Source of the DNA: Gluconacetobacter tumulisoli
Lineage (GTDB): Bacteria > Pseudomonadota > Alphaproteobacteria > Acetobacterales > Acetobacteraceae
Length of the DNA stretch: 64,000 nt
Direction: 5' to 3'
NCBI RefSeq assembly: GCF_014174155.1
Contig: NZ_JABEQM010000004.1
Span: 248,001-312,000, forward strand
The notes under the pieces are model-generated. The model was not told where the DNA came from. It saw only the letters and a list, made by a program, of their open reading frames with translations, and searched no databases. This document shows, in pieces, positions 1 through 9,173 of the stretch. The position numbers and the translations under genes are program-made. Position 1 is the first letter of the stretch. Every line of letters starts with the position of its first letter.

Positions 1-1
1 C

Positions 2-1111
2 CGGATCGAGCGTCTGGCCCCCACCATCCGCGAACTGGCGGACAAGGGGGCGCGGGTCATCGTCGTCAGCCATTTCGACCGCCCCAAGGGCAAGCGCGTG
101 CCGGAGATGTCCCTGGCCCCGATCGCGGCCGCCCTGGGCAAGACGCTTGGCCGGCCGGTGGCGTTCGCCGACGACTGCATCGGCCCGGTGGCCGAGGCCG
201 CCGTCGCCGCGCTGAAGGACGGGGACGTGCTGGTGCTGGAAAACACGCGTTTCCATGCCGGCGAGGAAAAGAACGACCCCGACCTGTCGAAGGCGCTGGC
301 CGGCCTGGCGGACGATTACGTCAATGACGCGTTTTCCGCCGCCCACCGCGCCCATGCCTCGACCGAGGGCGTGGCCCGCTTCCTGCCATCCTTCGCCGGA
401 CGACTGATGGAAGCCGAACTGAACGCCCTGAACGTCGCGCTGGAAAATCCGGCCCACCCGGTCGGCGCGATCGTGGGCGGCGCCAAGATCTCGACCAAGC
501 TGGACCTGATCGGCAACCTGCTGGACAAGGTCGACGTCCTGATCGTCGGCGGGGCGATGGCCAATACCTTCCTCGCGGCGAAGGGGGTCGATGTCGGCAA
601 GTCGCTGCAGGAAGCGGACATGCACGACACCGCGCGCGCGATCATGGCCCGCGCGACGGAACGGGGATGCGAGATCGTCCTGCCGGTGGACGCCGTGACG
701 GCGACCGAATTCCGGGCCGACCCGCCGACCAAAACCGTGCCGGTCGATGCCATCCCCGCCGATTCAATGGTACTGGACGCCGGGCCGGAAACGGTCAAGC
801 TGCTGACCGAAAAGATCATCGGGCTGAAGACACTGGTCTGGAACGGGCCGCTGGGCGCGTTCGAACTCCACCCCTTCGACACCGCGACGAACGAACTGGC
901 GGCCGAAGTGGCGCGGCGGACCCAGGCCGGGCAGCTGACCAGCGTCGCGGGCGGCGGCGACACCGTATCCGCGCTGCGCCATGCCGGGGTCGCGGACCAG
1001 ATGACCTATATCTCGACCGCCGGCGGCGCGTTCCTGGAGTGGCTGGAAGGCAAGACGCTGCCCGGCATCCAGGCGCTGGGCGAACTGTCGGAACGTATCC
1101 TGCCGCTCTGA
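2..1111 (+). CDS. pgk: Phosphoglycerate kinase (5' end outside window)
   Basis: Glycolytic and gluconeogenic kinase that interconverts 1,3-bisphosphoglycerate plus ADP with 3-phosphoglycerate plus ATP in the cytoplasm. The reading frame is open from base 2, so the start lies upstream of the window. Visible family signatures are the HFDRPKG substrate loop near the first bases (usually HLGRPKG), the [13 protein letters not shown] segment, the WNGPLGAFE motif and the C-terminal nucleotide-binding GGGDT loop followed by [14 protein letters not shown]. About 369 codons are present against about 395 in the family, so only the first 25 or so residues are missing. It runs convergent with ftsY, with a strong hairpin just after the stop. 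Identification is secure; nothing looks broken. Confidence 0.97.
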   Translation, partial: RIERLAPTIRELADKGARVIVVSHFDRPKGKRVPEMSLAPIAAALGKTLGRPVAFADDCIGPVAEAAVAALKDGDVLVLENTRFHAGEEKNDPDLSKALAGLADDYVNDAFSAAHRAHASTEGVARFLPSFAGRLMEAELNALNVALENPAHPVGAIVGGAKISTKLDLIGNLLDKVDVLIVGGAMANTFLAAKGVDVGKSLQEADMHDTARAIMARATERGCEIVLPVDAVTATEFRADPPTKTVPVDAIPADSMVLDAGPETVKLLTEKIIGLKTLVWNGPLGAFELHPFDTATNELAAEVARRTQAGQLTSVAGGGDTVSALRHAGVADQMTYISTAGGAFLEWLEGKTLPGIQALGELSERILPL

Positions 1112-1125
1112 CGGATGCGGGACCG

Positions 1126-1157
1126 GGGGCGGATCGCATTCACACGCGATCCGCCCC
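1126..1157 (+). terminator. Hairpin after pgk
   Basis: A perfect 12-bp stem (1126-1137 with 1146-1157, arm GGGGCGGATCGC) with an 8-base loop begins 14 bases after the pgk stop. Only a short T tract follows, so it may terminate weakly or protect the 3' end rather than act as a textbook Rho-independent terminator. Confidence 0.6.
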
Positions 1158-1232
1158 TTCGGCGGCATGCCTCAGGACGCCGCCCTGAATCCCGCCAAAG
1201 GCTTGGCCCTTTGGAAAACCCTGCCATTTAAT

Positions 1233-1287
1233 CCATGATCGGGGCCCAGGGGCCTCGGCCCCTGCCGGGTTCGGGCAGCGCCCGACC
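1233..1287. repeat. Dispersed palindromic repeat, copy A
   Basis: A GC-rich block starting CCATGATCGGGGCCCAGGGG with internal inverted repeats (AGGGGCC/GGCCCCT, CGGGC/GCCCG). The same pattern occurs inverted at 37327-37376, with most positions matching. Just upstream, at about 1195-1215, lies another small hairpin (CCAAAGG/CCTTTGG type) that resembles the structure at 8117-8134. The block sits between the convergent ends of pgk and ftsY. It looks like a REP-type intergenic repeat; function unknown. Confidence 0.6.
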
Positions 1288-1294
1288 TTGTATC

Positions 1295-2272
1295 TCAGAC
1301 TTCGCCCTGCTCGCCCTCGCCCCCGGCGGCTTCGTCGTGCGCGCTCAGGCGCACCGAATCGCCCACCAGGCCGCGCGCGAACGCCTCGGCCGAGAACGGT
1401 CGCAGATCTTCCGCCTGTTCGCCCACGCCCACGGCGTGAACCGGCAGGCCATACGCATCGGCCAGCGCGACGACGATGCCGCCCCGTGCGGATCCATCCA
1501 GCTTCGTCACCACCAGCCCCGTGACGTTCACCAGTTCCTTGAACACCCGCACCTGCTCGATCGCGTTCTGCCCGGTCGTGGCGTCCAGGACCAGCAGCAC
1601 CGAATGGGGCGCGGTTTCGTCGAACTTGCGCATGACGCGGATGATCTTGGCCAGTTCCTCCATCAGCGCGCCCTTATTGTGCAGGCGGCCGGCGGTGTCG
1701 ATCAGCAGCAGGTCCGCGCCTTCGGCCTGCGCGCGCTTCAGCGCCTCGAACGCCAGGCCGGCCGCGTCCGCGTTCGGCGCCCCGGCGATGACCGGAACGC
1801 CGACGCGCTGGCCCCAGACCTGGAGCTGCTCGACGGCGGCGGCGCGGAACGTATCGCCCGCCACCATCATCACCCGCAGTCCCTGCTCGCCGTAATAGCG
1901 GGCCATCTTGCCGATGGTCGTCGTCTTGCCGGTGCCGTTGACACCGACGACCAGCACCACATGCGGCTTGCGCGCGGGGTCGGGGACGAAGGGCACCGCC
2001 ACCGGTTCCAGCACCCGCGCGATTTCGGTGGACAGGGCGTCGCGGATTTCGTCATCCGTGACCTCCTTGCCGAAGCGCGAACTGCGGAACGATTCGATGA
2101 TGCGCGCGGCAACCGCCGGGCCGAGATCCGCCGAGATCAGCAGATCTTCCAGCTCCTCCAGTGCCGCGTCGTCCAGCTTGCGGCGCGTGAACACCGCCGC
2201 GATGCCGCCGCCGAGCTTCTGCGTCGAGCGGGACAATCCTGCCTTCAGGCGGGATAAAAAACCGAGTGCCAT
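1295..2272 (-). CDS. ftsY: Signal recognition particle receptor FtsY
   Basis: SRP receptor GTPase that docks SRP-ribosome complexes at the inner membrane for co-translational insertion. The 325-residue protein has a short N-terminal segment instead of the long acidic domain of enterobacteria, a helical N domain (about residues 35-90) and the NG GTPase domain. G1 is GVNGTGKTTT at about residue 110, followed by DTFRAAA, DTAGRLHNK and TKLDGSARGG. The ATG at 2272 (MALGFLSRLK) is chosen over an ATG 36 bases upstream because it falls one base after the mtaB stop and matches FtsY N termini. It is the last gene of the dapF-mtaB-ftsY operon, so translational coupling to mtaB is likely. Confidence 0.96.
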   Translation of the reverse strand: MALGFLSRLKAGLSRSTQKLGGGIAAVFTRRKLDDAALEELEDLLISADLGPAVAARIIESFRSSRFGKEVTDDEIRDALSTEIARVLEPVAVPFVPDPARKPHVVLVVGVNGTGKTTTIGKMARYYGEQGLRVMMVAGDTFRAAAVEQLQVWGQRVGVPVIAGAPNADAAGLAFEALKRAQAEGADLLLIDTAGRLHNKGALMEELAKIIRVMRKFDETAPHSVLLVLDATTGQNAIEQVRVFKELVNVTGLVVTKLDGSARGGIVVALADAYGLPVHAVGVGEQAEDLRPFSAEAFARGLVGDSVRLSAHDEAAGGEGEQGEV

Positions 2273-2273
2273 G

Positions 2274-3518
2274 TCAGAGGGTTTCCGCCACCAGCCCGTT
2301 TTCGTCAACCGCCGTCGCCCGCACGGTCAGGATCTGCCCGGCCTCGGCCGGCGTGCCGGCCAGCCGCACCGGCGCGAATTCCTCGGAATGGCCGCTGGTC
2401 GCGGTTTCCAGCAGCACGCGCAAGGTTCGGCCCAGCAGTCCGGCATGGTACTCGGCCGCCGCCGCCTGCCCGGCCGCGCGCAGGCGGGCGGCGCGCTCTT
2501 TCCGCAGCGCCACCGCCACCGCGGGCATGCGGGCCGCGGGGGTTCCGGGCCGTTCGCTGTAGGGGAAGACATGCAGGTACGGCAGACGCTGGGACCGCAC
2601 GAAATCCAGGGTTTCGTCGAACAGCACGTCAGTCTCGGTCGGGAAGCCCGCGATCACGTCGGCGCCGATGCCGATGTCGGGGCGGCAGGTGCGGGCCCGG
2701 TCGATGACGCGCACCACATCGTCCACCAGGTGCCGGCGCTTCATGCGCTTCAGCACCATGTCCGACCCGGCCTGCAGCGACAGATGCAGATAGGGCATGA
2801 ACCGCCGCTCATGCTCCAGCAGACGCCACAGATCGTCATCGATTTCCACCGGATCGACCGAGGACAGGCGCAGGCGCTCCAGTTCCGGGACCAGGGCCAG
2901 CACCCGGCGGCAGAGCTGGCCCAGTGCCGGCTGCCCCGGCAGGTCCCCGCCCCACGAGGTGATGTCCACGCCCGTCAGCACGATTTCACGATAGCCCGAG
3001 GCGACCAGGGCGCGGACCTGCTCCACCACCGCGCCGACCGGCACGGATCGCGACGGCCCCCGCCCGAACGGGATGATGCAGAAGGTGCAGCGATGGTCGC
3101 ACCCCTGCTGCACCTCGACGAAGGCGCGTGTCCGGCCGGCGAATTCGGTCACCAGATGCGGGACGGTCTCGGTCGCCGCCATGATGTCGGACACCGCGTC
3201 GCCACCCGTCATCGCCGCAGAGGTCCAGCTTGCCGCCTCCAGCTTTTCGCGATTGCCCAGGACGCGGGTGACGCCCGGCAGCGCCGACCAGCGCGCCGGG
3301 TCGATCTGCGCGGCGCAGCCGGTCACGACGATCCGGGCGTCCGGCCGGTCGCGATGGGCGCGACGGATCGCCTGCCGCGCCTGGCGCTCGGCCTCGGCCG
3401 TCACGGCGCAGGTATTGACGATGACGACATCGTCCAGCCCCGCCGCATGCCCGCGCATCACCTCGCTCTCGTAGGTGTTCAGGCGGCAGCCGAAGGTCAG
3501 GATCTCGGGCTTGCTCAT
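2274..3518 (-). CDS. mtaB: tRNA t6A37 methylthiotransferase MtaB
   Basis: Radical-SAM methylthiotransferase that converts N6-threonylcarbamoyladenosine-37 to its 2-methylthio form in tRNAs reading ANN codons. The 414-residue protein has the N-terminal UPF0004 domain with cluster cysteines C11, C37 and C68, and the radical-SAM motif CDHRCTFC at C140, C144 and C147. A C-terminal TRAM-like region follows. The order and the [12 protein letters not shown] start fit MtaB rather than MiaB or RimO. The ATG at 3518 overlaps the dapF stop (ATGA), and the frame upstream of it encodes no conserved sequence. Cytoplasmic; likely co-transcribed with dapF and ftsY. Confidence 0.93.
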   Translation of the reverse strand: MSKPEILTFGCRLNTYESEVMRGHAAGLDDVVIVNTCAVTAEAERQARQAIRRAHRDRPDARIVVTGCAAQIDPARWSALPGVTRVLGNREKLEAASWTSAAMTGGDAVSDIMAATETVPHLVTEFAGRTRAFVEVQQGCDHRCTFCIIPFGRGPSRSVPVGAVVEQVRALVASGYREIVLTGVDITSWGGDLPGQPALGQLCRRVLALVPELERLRLSSVDPVEIDDDLWRLLEHERRFMPYLHLSLQAGSDMVLKRMKRRHLVDDVVRVIDRARTCRPDIGIGADVIAGFPTETDVLFDETLDFVRSQRLPYLHVFPYSERPGTPAARMPAVAVALRKERAARLRAAGQAAAAEYHAGLLGRTLRVLLETATSGHSEEFAPVRLAGTPAEAGQILTVRATAVDENGLVAETL

Positions 3519-4339
3519 GACGGATAGCCGTCCAGATCCACGGTGCCGACGAAGCTGGTGACGGCCGGGCCGGTCATCAGCACATGCCCGTCGGCCTCGC
3601 GCCACGTGATCGACAGCGACCCGCCATCCATGTCCACCCGGCAGGTGCGGTCCACCAGTCCGCGACGCACGGCATTGACCACCGTGGCGCATGCCCCGGA
3701 CCCGCAGGCCAGGGTCAGGCCGCTGCCGCGTTCCCACACGCGCAGGCGCAGCGCCCCGCGCGACAGGATGCGGGCGAAGCCGACATTCGCCCGTTCGGGA
3801 AACAGCGGATGACGCTCCAGCATCGGTCCGTCCTCACGCGGGTCCAGGCCCGGCACGTCGGCCAGGAAGAAGGTCACGTGCGGATTGCCCATCGACGCGG
3901 CGGCCGGGTCGCCTTCGATCGGCAGATGCAGCGTGTCGATGTCGCGCGCCAGGGGCACGTCGCGCCAGCCCAGGGCCGGGGGGCCCATATCCACCGTCAC
4001 CTCTCCCGCCGCGTCGATCCGCGCCGCAAGCAGGCCCGCCCGCGTCTGCAACACGGGGGCGGTACTGCCCCCCTGCTGGCGCAGCAGGGCCGCGACGCAG
4101 CGCGAAGCATTGCCGCAGGCCGCGGACTCGCTGCCGTCCGCATTGAAAAAGCGGACGAACACGTCCGCCCCCGTCTGGCAGGCGGGACGCAGGATGACGA
4201 ACTGGTCGCAGCCGATCCCGCGATGACGATCGGACAGCGCCGCGATCCGCGCGGGTGTCAGGTCGAAACGTTCCGTCCGTTCGTCCACGACGACGAAATC
4301 GTTGCCCAGCCCGTGCATCTTGTAGAAGGGGATCATCAT
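3515..4339 (-). CDS. dapF: Diaminopimelate epimerase
   Basis: Converts LL- to meso-diaminopimelate, the last step before lysine and the peptidoglycan cross-linking residue. The 274-residue length is typical. Two catalytic cysteines sit in the mirror-image motifs ACGNASRC (C75) and ACGSGACAT (C212); the substrate segment [13 protein letters not shown] is at the N terminus. Two adjacent ATG codons (4339 and 4336) are possible starts; an AAGG five bases before 4339 favours the first. Head of the overlapping dapF-mtaB-ftsY cluster. Confidence 0.95.
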   Translation of the reverse strand: MMIPFYKMHGLGNDFVVVDERTERFDLTPARIAALSDRHRGIGCDQFVILRPACQTGADVFVRFFNADGSESAACGNASRCVAALLRQQGGSTAPVLQTRAGLLAARIDAAGEVTVDMGPPALGWRDVPLARDIDTLHLPIEGDPAAASMGNPHVTFFLADVPGLDPREDGPMLERHPLFPERANVGFARILSRGALRLRVWERGSGLTLACGSGACATVVNAVRRGLVDRTCRVDMDGGSLSITWREADGHVLMTGPAVTSFVGTVDLDGYPS

Positions 4340-4395
4340 GCGCGCCTTATACGGCACGGCCGTGGAATGCGCGAGAATTCTCGCGCGCCTGCCGG

Positions 4396-4797
4396 TCAGA
4401 GGAAACGACCCGGCGCCCCCCGCTGCAGCACCTCGATCCGGTAGCCGTCTGGATCGGCGATGAAGAAGAACCGCCCGACCACCCGCTCACCCAGCGTCAA
4501 TTGCTTGACCGGCAGCGGCGACAGGCCCGCCTGCGTCAGGCGGGCATGCTCGGCGTCCACATCGGCCACCGACACCGCCAGATGGCCGTAGCCGTCGCCC
4601 AGATCGTAAGGGCGGTCGCGATCGCGATTGACCGTCAGTTCCAGTTCAAACGTCTGCTCGGCATTCGCCAGATAGATCAGGGTAAAGCTGTCGAATGCCA
4701 GGCGGTCGATGACCGCCAGGCCGAACGCCTGTTCGTAGAAAGCAAGGGATGCGGCCTCGTCCCGCACCCGGATCATGGAATGAATCAGTTTCGCCAT
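4396..4797 (-). CDS. gloA: Lactoylglutathione lyase (glyoxalase I)
   Basis: Isomerises the hemithioacetal of methylglyoxal and glutathione to S-lactoylglutathione, detoxifying a glycolytic by-product. At 133 residues it is close to the E. coli enzyme (135). The four metal ligands are visible at H6, E53, H72 and E122, with the VOC-fold repeats [17 protein letters not shown] and [11 protein letters not shown]. The ligand pattern and short length suit the nickel-type bacterial class. It lies 56 bases upstream of dapF on the same strand and divergent from the methyltransferase gene. Confidence 0.93.
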   Translation of the reverse strand: MAKLIHSMIRVRDEAASLAFYEQAFGLAVIDRLAFDSFTLIYLANAEQTFELELTVNRDRDRPYDLGDGYGHLAVSVADVDAEHARLTQAGLSPLPVKQLTLGERVVGRFFFIADPDGYRIEVLQRGAPGRFL

Positions 4798-4925
4798 CGT
4801 CTTGCTCCTTCGCGTCTCCGTCAGGGGCGCGGATGATAGCCGGCAGCGGCAAAGGGGAAAGAGGCAGCCTTCCCGTTCCGACGAGCGGGCTGGATTTTCC
4901 GTCCCGTCTGTCGCATGTGCGGAGG

Positions 4926-5591
4926 ATGACCGACCAGCATGGCTTCCATCCCGCCGCGTTCACTACGGCCAGCACCGAACCCGACGCCCGTTTCTATGCC
5001 GGCCGTCCGCCCGGGGCACTGATGGATGCCGGGGCGCGGGCCGCCGTTACCGCGCTCTACCAGACCGTCCTGCCCGAGGGGGCGTGGGTGCTGGACCTGA
5101 TGGCCGGCGACGACAGCCACCTGCCGCCGGATACCTCGTGCGAGGCCGTCATCGGGATCGGCCTGGATGCGGCGGCGCTGGACGCCAATCCGCGCCTGAC
5201 GCAGCGGATCGTCCAGGACCTGAACGAGGACCCCGTCCTGCCTCTGCCCGATGACAGCCTGGACGCGGTGTGCCTGTGCGACGCCGCGCCCTATCTGCGG
5301 CGCCCGCTGGAGATCCTGGCGGAGGCGGCCCGCGTCCTGCGGCCGGGCGGGATCGTCGTCTTCACCTTTGCCGAACGTCTGCTGCCCGGCAAGGCGGTGG
5401 CACTGTGGCAGGCGCTGGAGGGGGCTGACCGGTCCCGCCTGCTGACCATCCTGCTGGGCCGCGCGGGCTTCGTCTTCATCGATACCGGGGAAGTCCAGCC
5501 CCCCGTCGACGACCCGGCCTGGCTCGACGCGGTCTATGCCGTCACGGCGCGCAAGCCCGGTGCCGCATCTATTTATTCAACAAATGACTAG
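4926..5591 (+). CDS. Class I SAM-dependent methyltransferase
   Basis: About 221 residues with a Rossmann-like methyltransferase core: VLDLMAGDDSH as a variant motif I (normally hDhGxGxG), an acidic residue at the end of the second strand (GIGLDAAALDANP), then LDAVCLCDAAPYLRRP and an EAARVLRPGGIVVFTF motif typical of Methyltransf_11 proteins. The substrate cannot be told from sequence. The start is uncertain. ATG 4926 follows a GGAGG with no spacing, so GTG 4917 or ATG 4833 in the same frame could be used instead. The DMAGD motif I lacks the usual glycine-rich ending, which is worth noting when judging activity. Confidence 0.75.
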   Translation: MTDQHGFHPAAFTTASTEPDARFYAGRPPGALMDAGARAAVTALYQTVLPEGAWVLDLMAGDDSHLPPDTSCEAVIGIGLDAAALDANPRLTQRIVQDLNEDPVLPLPDDSLDAVCLCDAAPYLRRPLEILAEAARVLRPGGIVVFTFAERLLPGKAVALWQALEGADRSRLLTILLGRAGFVFIDTGEVQPPVDDPAWLDAVYAVTARKPGAASIYSTND

Positions 5592-5680
5592 GTAATATTC
5601 TTATATATACTTAATAATCAAAATCCGTCTTATTTAAAAGAAAATATCATTTACCCCGGAACCCGGAAATGTTTTGTCAT

Positions 5681-5698
5681 ATTGATCGAGAGATCAAT
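5681..5698. promoter_or_regulatory. Inverted repeat at the porin start
   Basis: A perfect inverted repeat ATTGATC-GAGA-GATCAAT lies in a locally AT-rich stretch (5580-5700) between the methyltransferase and the porin and ends on the proposed porin ATG. It could be a protein operator or an mRNA hairpin hiding the start codon. The half-sites resemble FNR (TTGAT/ATCAA), but the spacing is six bases, not four, so an FNR call is not supported. Confidence 0.35.
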
Positions 5699-7589
5699 GA
5701 TAATACGGACCGGATTGCCCCCCTACATGCGGATTTTTGCGGCCTACCCCTCCATTCAACGACGCTTGCCGCTCCTGTTATTGTGCTGCTCCGTCCTGGT
5801 TCCCGTGTCCCGCGCCCACGCGCAGCAGGACGAAGGCGAAGCCATCGACGCGATGGAGGACCAGATCGCCCGCATCCAGCGGCAGCAGATGGAACTGCAG
5901 AAAGACCTGCTGGCCATGCGGCAGGAACTGGCGCGGCATCGCGCCCACCTGCAATCCGCCCGCCCGGGCAACGCGATGCAGGCGCGCGAGGCCGTCAGGC
6001 AGGAACCGGGCAAGCCCCCCCACCATGGATGGAATGCACCCGGATCGCGGCTGGCCGAAGGCTACCCGGCCCAGGGCGCCGGACATGCCTCCCGTGGGCC
6101 GATGGACGTTCCGCCGCCGCTTATCGACGACCGTCCCACCTTTGCGGCCGTGGTGGCCCACCGCGACGAGGACATGGTCAACCGTGTCGCCGAAAACGGG
6201 GTCGGCCCCCATCCCCGCGAGTCCGTGGGCGCGCAGGCCGCCGGTGCCCTGGGCGATCACGGTGTGTTCCATGCCGGTCCGGTCACGATCATCCTGGGCG
6301 GGTTCTTCGATACGGCCGGTATCTTTGAAAACCGGCATATCGCATCGGGGACGTTCAATTACTGGGCCGACATGCCCTATCCGAACGAATCCCGGTTCCA
6401 TCAGGACAGCTTCGAGGCCAGTGCCCGCTTCAGCCGGTTCTCGCTGATGGCGCGGGGCAATATCGACGCCTTCACCACCATTTCCGGCTTCGTGGAGACG
6501 GATTTCGGCGCGGGTGCCGAAACGACGAACCCGTACGAAAGCAACGCCTATGTCCCGCGCCTGCGGCAGGCGTACATGGCCTACGACAACACCCGCGACA
6601 ATTTCCATTTCCTGGCCGGACAGGCATGGAGCCTGCTGACACCGGGACGGGCGGGCATCGTCGCACGCCAGGAAAGCCTGCCGGAAACGATCGATGCCGC
6701 GATGCTGGTCGGCCAGACCTGGGCCCGGCAATGGCAGATCCGCCTGGTGAAGGACCTGATGGCGCACCGGCTGTGGCTGGGCCTGTCGATCGAAAACCCG
6801 GCGACGCTGTATGATACGACGGGATTCGCCAACAATAACGGTTCGGTCACCCTGCCCAACGGCGGTGTCGCCACGATCGGGTCGAACGGGACCGGCCTGA
6901 CCGAATTCACCACCAATTATTCCGACGAAATCGCGCCGGACATCATCGGCAAGATCGCCTGGGATCCCTCCTGGGGTCATTACGAGGCCGAGGGCGTGGT
7001 GCGATTCCCCCACGACCGGGTGGTCGTGAACGGGGTCGGCCACAATTACACCACCGTTGCGGGCGGCGGCGGCGGATCGGCCATCCTGCCGGTCATCCCG
7101 CACAAGGTCGAAATCCGCCTGGCCGGCCTGGCCGGGGTGGGCATCAACCGATATGGCTCGGTCCTGCTGCCGGATGCGACCCTGTCGTCAAGCGGACGGC
7201 CGGCGCCGCTGCCCGGCGTCCAGGCCACGGCGGGGATCATCGCCCACCCCAACGCGCTGATCGACGTCTATGGCTATTTCGGGACGCAGCGTTCGGGCAA
7301 GCGGTATTTCTCGGCCGACGGCGGCAATTACGGCTACGGCAACCCGCTTTATTCCAACGCGGGTTGCGAGACCGAATTGTCGACCCTCGACTGCACGGCC
7401 AATACCCGCGCGGTCGAGGAAATGACCGTCGGCGCATGGTGGCGCTTCCTCAAGGGTCGCTACGGGACGGTCGAGGCCGGTGCGCAGCTGGCCTATTCGC
7501 GCCGCCAGATCTGGAAAGGCATCGGCGGCGACCCCGCCACCAGCGTCAGCCAGCTCTTCTTCGATTTCCGCTACCTGCCCTTCCAGTAA
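5697..7589 (+). CDS. DcaP-like outer-membrane porin with N-terminal coiled coil
   Basis: A 630-residue outer-membrane protein. A signal peptide is clear (basic PSIQRR, hydrophobic LPLLLLCCSVLVPVS, cleavage after AHA). A charged helical segment follows (about residues 40-100, EDQIARIQRQQMELQKDLL), of the coiled-coil type seen in trimeric DcaP-family porins, and then a glycine- and aromatic-rich beta-barrel ending in FDFRYLPFQ. The last residue is Q rather than the usual terminal F. ATG 5697 has a GAGAG four bases upstream; ATG 5727 would also give a complete signal peptide. Likely a diffusion channel for small anionic or sugar solutes, but specificity cannot be read from sequence. Confidence 0.75.
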   Translation: MIIRTGLPPYMRIFAAYPSIQRRLPLLLLCCSVLVPVSRAHAQQDEGEAIDAMEDQIARIQRQQMELQKDLLAMRQELARHRAHLQSARPGNAMQAREAVRQEPGKPPHHGWNAPGSRLAEGYPAQGAGHASRGPMDVPPPLIDDRPTFAAVVAHRDEDMVNRVAENGVGPHPRESVGAQAAGALGDHGVFHAGPVTIILGGFFDTAGIFENRHIASGTFNYWADMPYPNESRFHQDSFEASARFSRFSLMARGNIDAFTTISGFVETDFGAGAETTNPYESNAYVPRLRQAYMAYDNTRDNFHFLAGQAWSLLTPGRAGIVARQESLPETIDAAMLVGQTWARQWQIRLVKDLMAHRLWLGLSIENPATLYDTTGFANNNGSVTLPNGGVATIGSNGTGLTEFTTNYSDEIAPDIIGKIAWDPSWGHYEAEGVVRFPHDRVVVNGVGHNYTTVAGGGGGSAILPVIPHKVEIRLAGLAGVGINRYGSVLLPDATLSSSGRPAPLPGVQATAGIIAHPNALIDVYGYFGTQRSGKRYFSADGGNYGYGNPLYSNAGCETELSTLDCTANTRAVEEMTVGAWWRFLKGRYGTVEAGAQLAYSRRQIWKGIGGDPATSVSQLFFDFRYLPFQ

Positions 7590-7722
7590 CGCTGTTGCCG
7601 CCCAGGCCCCATCGCGCGTCATGCCTGCCCCGACGCGCGATGGAGACTGGTCTGTTGCGTCGCGCGCCAAAACGGAGGATGTTCCCCACGGACCGGAACA
7701 TGGCATGGAGGAGAAGACGGTC

Positions 7723-8067
7723 ATGCAGGACAAGTTGCTCCGCTGGCTGATGCTGTCCGCCTGTCTGGCCGCCTGGGCCACGCCGGCGCTGGCCGATGAC
7801 GACGAGGAAGGGTCGAAGACCCAGTCCATGCATCAGCTGGCGGCCCATCCGCCTATCCCGAGCGCCCATAAGGATTTCAGCCAGTTCCGCTATCGCCCCG
7901 TCGGCGACAAGGTGGTGGAGCAGGCGGATGCCAACCGGCTGCTGTTCTGGACGCAGCAGGGCACGCCCGACGGCTACGCCGAACGGCTGGGAAACGCCAT
8001 CGTCTATTACGATCGCACCGGCAAGGCCGTACGCGTGCAGCCCCTGCACATGCCCACCAACGAGTAG
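7723..8067 (+). CDS. Small exported protein, function unknown
   Basis: A 114-residue protein with a clear signal peptide (MQDKLLRW, a leucine/alanine-rich core, cleavage around ATPALA-DDDEE). The mature part is hydrophilic, begins with an acidic run and has no motif I recognise. ATG 7723 is preferred because GGAGGAG lies about ten bases upstream; an in-frame ATG at 7705 is less well placed. It follows the porin by 133 bases on the same strand and could be co-transcribed. Predicted periplasmic. Confidence 0.7.
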   Translation: MQDKLLRWLMLSACLAAWATPALADDDEEGSKTQSMHQLAAHPPIPSAHKDFSQFRYRPVGDKVVEQADANRLLFWTQQGTPDGYAERLGNAIVYYDRTGKAVRVQPLHMPTNE

Positions 8068-8092
8068 GCAGGTCGACCTCGCCGCCCGGCGG

Positions 8093-8177
8093 AAGGGACT
8101 TGGCCCTTCGGTCCCGTCAAAGGCACGCCTTTGAAATCCAGCCGCCTGGCGTACCGGAGCCTGGGGCTGCCGCCCCA
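8093..8177. repeat. Cluster of short palindromes between convergent genes
   Basis: Three palindromic elements in a row: AAGGG/CCCTT (8093-8108), a near-perfect TCAAAGGC-AC-GCCTTTGA (8117-8134) and TGGGGC-TGCC-GCCCCA (8162-8177). The CAAAGG/CCTTTG and CTTGGCCCTT words echo the sequence next to repeat copy A (1195-1287). Probably a diverged member of the same dispersed intergenic repeat, again located between two convergent gene ends. Confidence 0.45.
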
Positions 8178-8191
8178 TCGACAGGACCGTT

Positions 8192-8419
8192 TTAAAAATC
8201 CACTTCCAGCGTGAAATGACAGATTCGGGGCAGGCAGACCAACGCATTGTTGGTGGCGGCTCCGCCCTCGTTGATGCTGCTGGGGTGGACCGACGCCCGA
8301 TAGCTCCGGTTCGTGACGACCCGAATCCGGCCATGACCGGACAGGTAACGACGGAACGGGTGGCGTGCGCCGAGGTCCAGTGTCACGTACGATCCGGCGA
8401 CCGTCGTGCTGCCGGCGTG
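8192..8419 (-). pseudogene. C-terminal stub of a TonB-dependent receptor
   Basis: Read on the minus strand, about 75 codons between stop codons encode the last strands of a TonB-dependent receptor: a YVTLDLGAR strand, a RIRVVTNRSYRASVHPSSI segment and the terminal beta-signal CHFTLEVDF ending in F before TAA. Only the last tenth of such a receptor is present. No start codon with a ribosome site or plug domain exists, because the ABC ATPase gene occupies the DNA 20 bases upstream. It sits downstream of an iron/cobalamin-type importer, where an intact receptor would be expected. Most likely a receptor gene removed by an internal deletion. Confidence 0.7.
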
Positions 8420-8441
8420 TCATTCCTGGCGCGGATTGATC

Positions 8442-9173
8442 TCAGGCGTCGAAATCATAAAGGGTCGCGATCGATTGTTCGGACAGGACCGTCACGGCCG
8501 GTCCGTCATCCATGATCCGTCCCTGCCGCAGCAGGATCGCGCGCGCGAATGTCCGTGCCGCCCGCAACGGATCGTGGGTGGTGGCGACGATGGCGTATCC
8601 CTCGGCCGCCAGATGGCGCAGCAGGTCGAACAGGCGTCGCTGCTGGCCGTAATCCAGTCCGGTCTCGGGCTCGTCCAGCACCAGGATGCGCGCGCCCTGG
8701 GCCAGCGCGCGCGCGATCAGGACGCCTTGCCGTTCGCCACCCGACAATGCCGCATAGGACCGGTCGGCCAGATGGCCGACCGCCAGGTGGCCCATCGCCG
8801 CGTCGGCCGCCGCGCGATCCGCCGCCGACGCGACCGGCGAAAACATCGTGTCCGCCAACCGTCCCAGCGCGACGACGTCCCGGACCTTGTACGGAAAGAT
8901 GACGGCATGGCCCTGCGGAACATAGGCGATGCGCGACGCCAGGTCCCGCCGCCGCAGCCCGGCCAGAGATCGGCCATCCAGCAGGATCTTGCCCTTGTCC
9001 GGACGCAGCAGGCGCAGCAGCAGTCGCAGGATCGTCGTCTTGCCCGCGCCGTTCGGACCCAGCAGGGCAATCATCTCGCCCTCTCCGACAGCGAAGGACA
9101 CGTCCTGCACGATCGGCTGTCCGTCACGGGAAAACCCGACCCGGTCCATCGACAGCACCGTCACGCCGCCCAT
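8442..9173 (-). CDS. ABC importer ATPase, siderophore/cobalamin type
   Basis: Nucleotide-binding subunit of a FecCDE/BtuCDF-type importer, 243 residues. It shows Walker A GPNGAGKTT, the Q-loop in AYVPQGH, signature LSGGERQ, Walker B ILVLDEPETGLD and the switch histidine in ATTHD. The ATG at 9173 lies inside the end of the permease gene (13-base overlap) and gives the expected N terminus. Last intact gene of the three-gene operon read right to left; the decayed receptor stub follows it. Confidence 0.92.
   Translation of the reverse strand: MGGVTVLSMDRVGFSRDGQPIVQDVSFAVGEGEMIALLGPNGAGKTTILRLLLRLLRPDKGKILLDGRSLAGLRRRDLASRIAYVPQGHAVIFPYKVRDVVALGRLADTMFSPVASAADRAAADAAMGHLAVGHLADRSYAALSGGERQGVLIARALAQGARILVLDEPETGLDYGQQRRLFDLLRHLAAEGYAIVATTHDPLRAARTFARAILLRQGRIMDDGPAVTVLSEQSIATLYDFDA

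Noticed and set aside
5682-5697. FNR/FixK box before the porin
   Set aside because: The half-sites TTGAT and ATCAA are separated by six bases instead of four.
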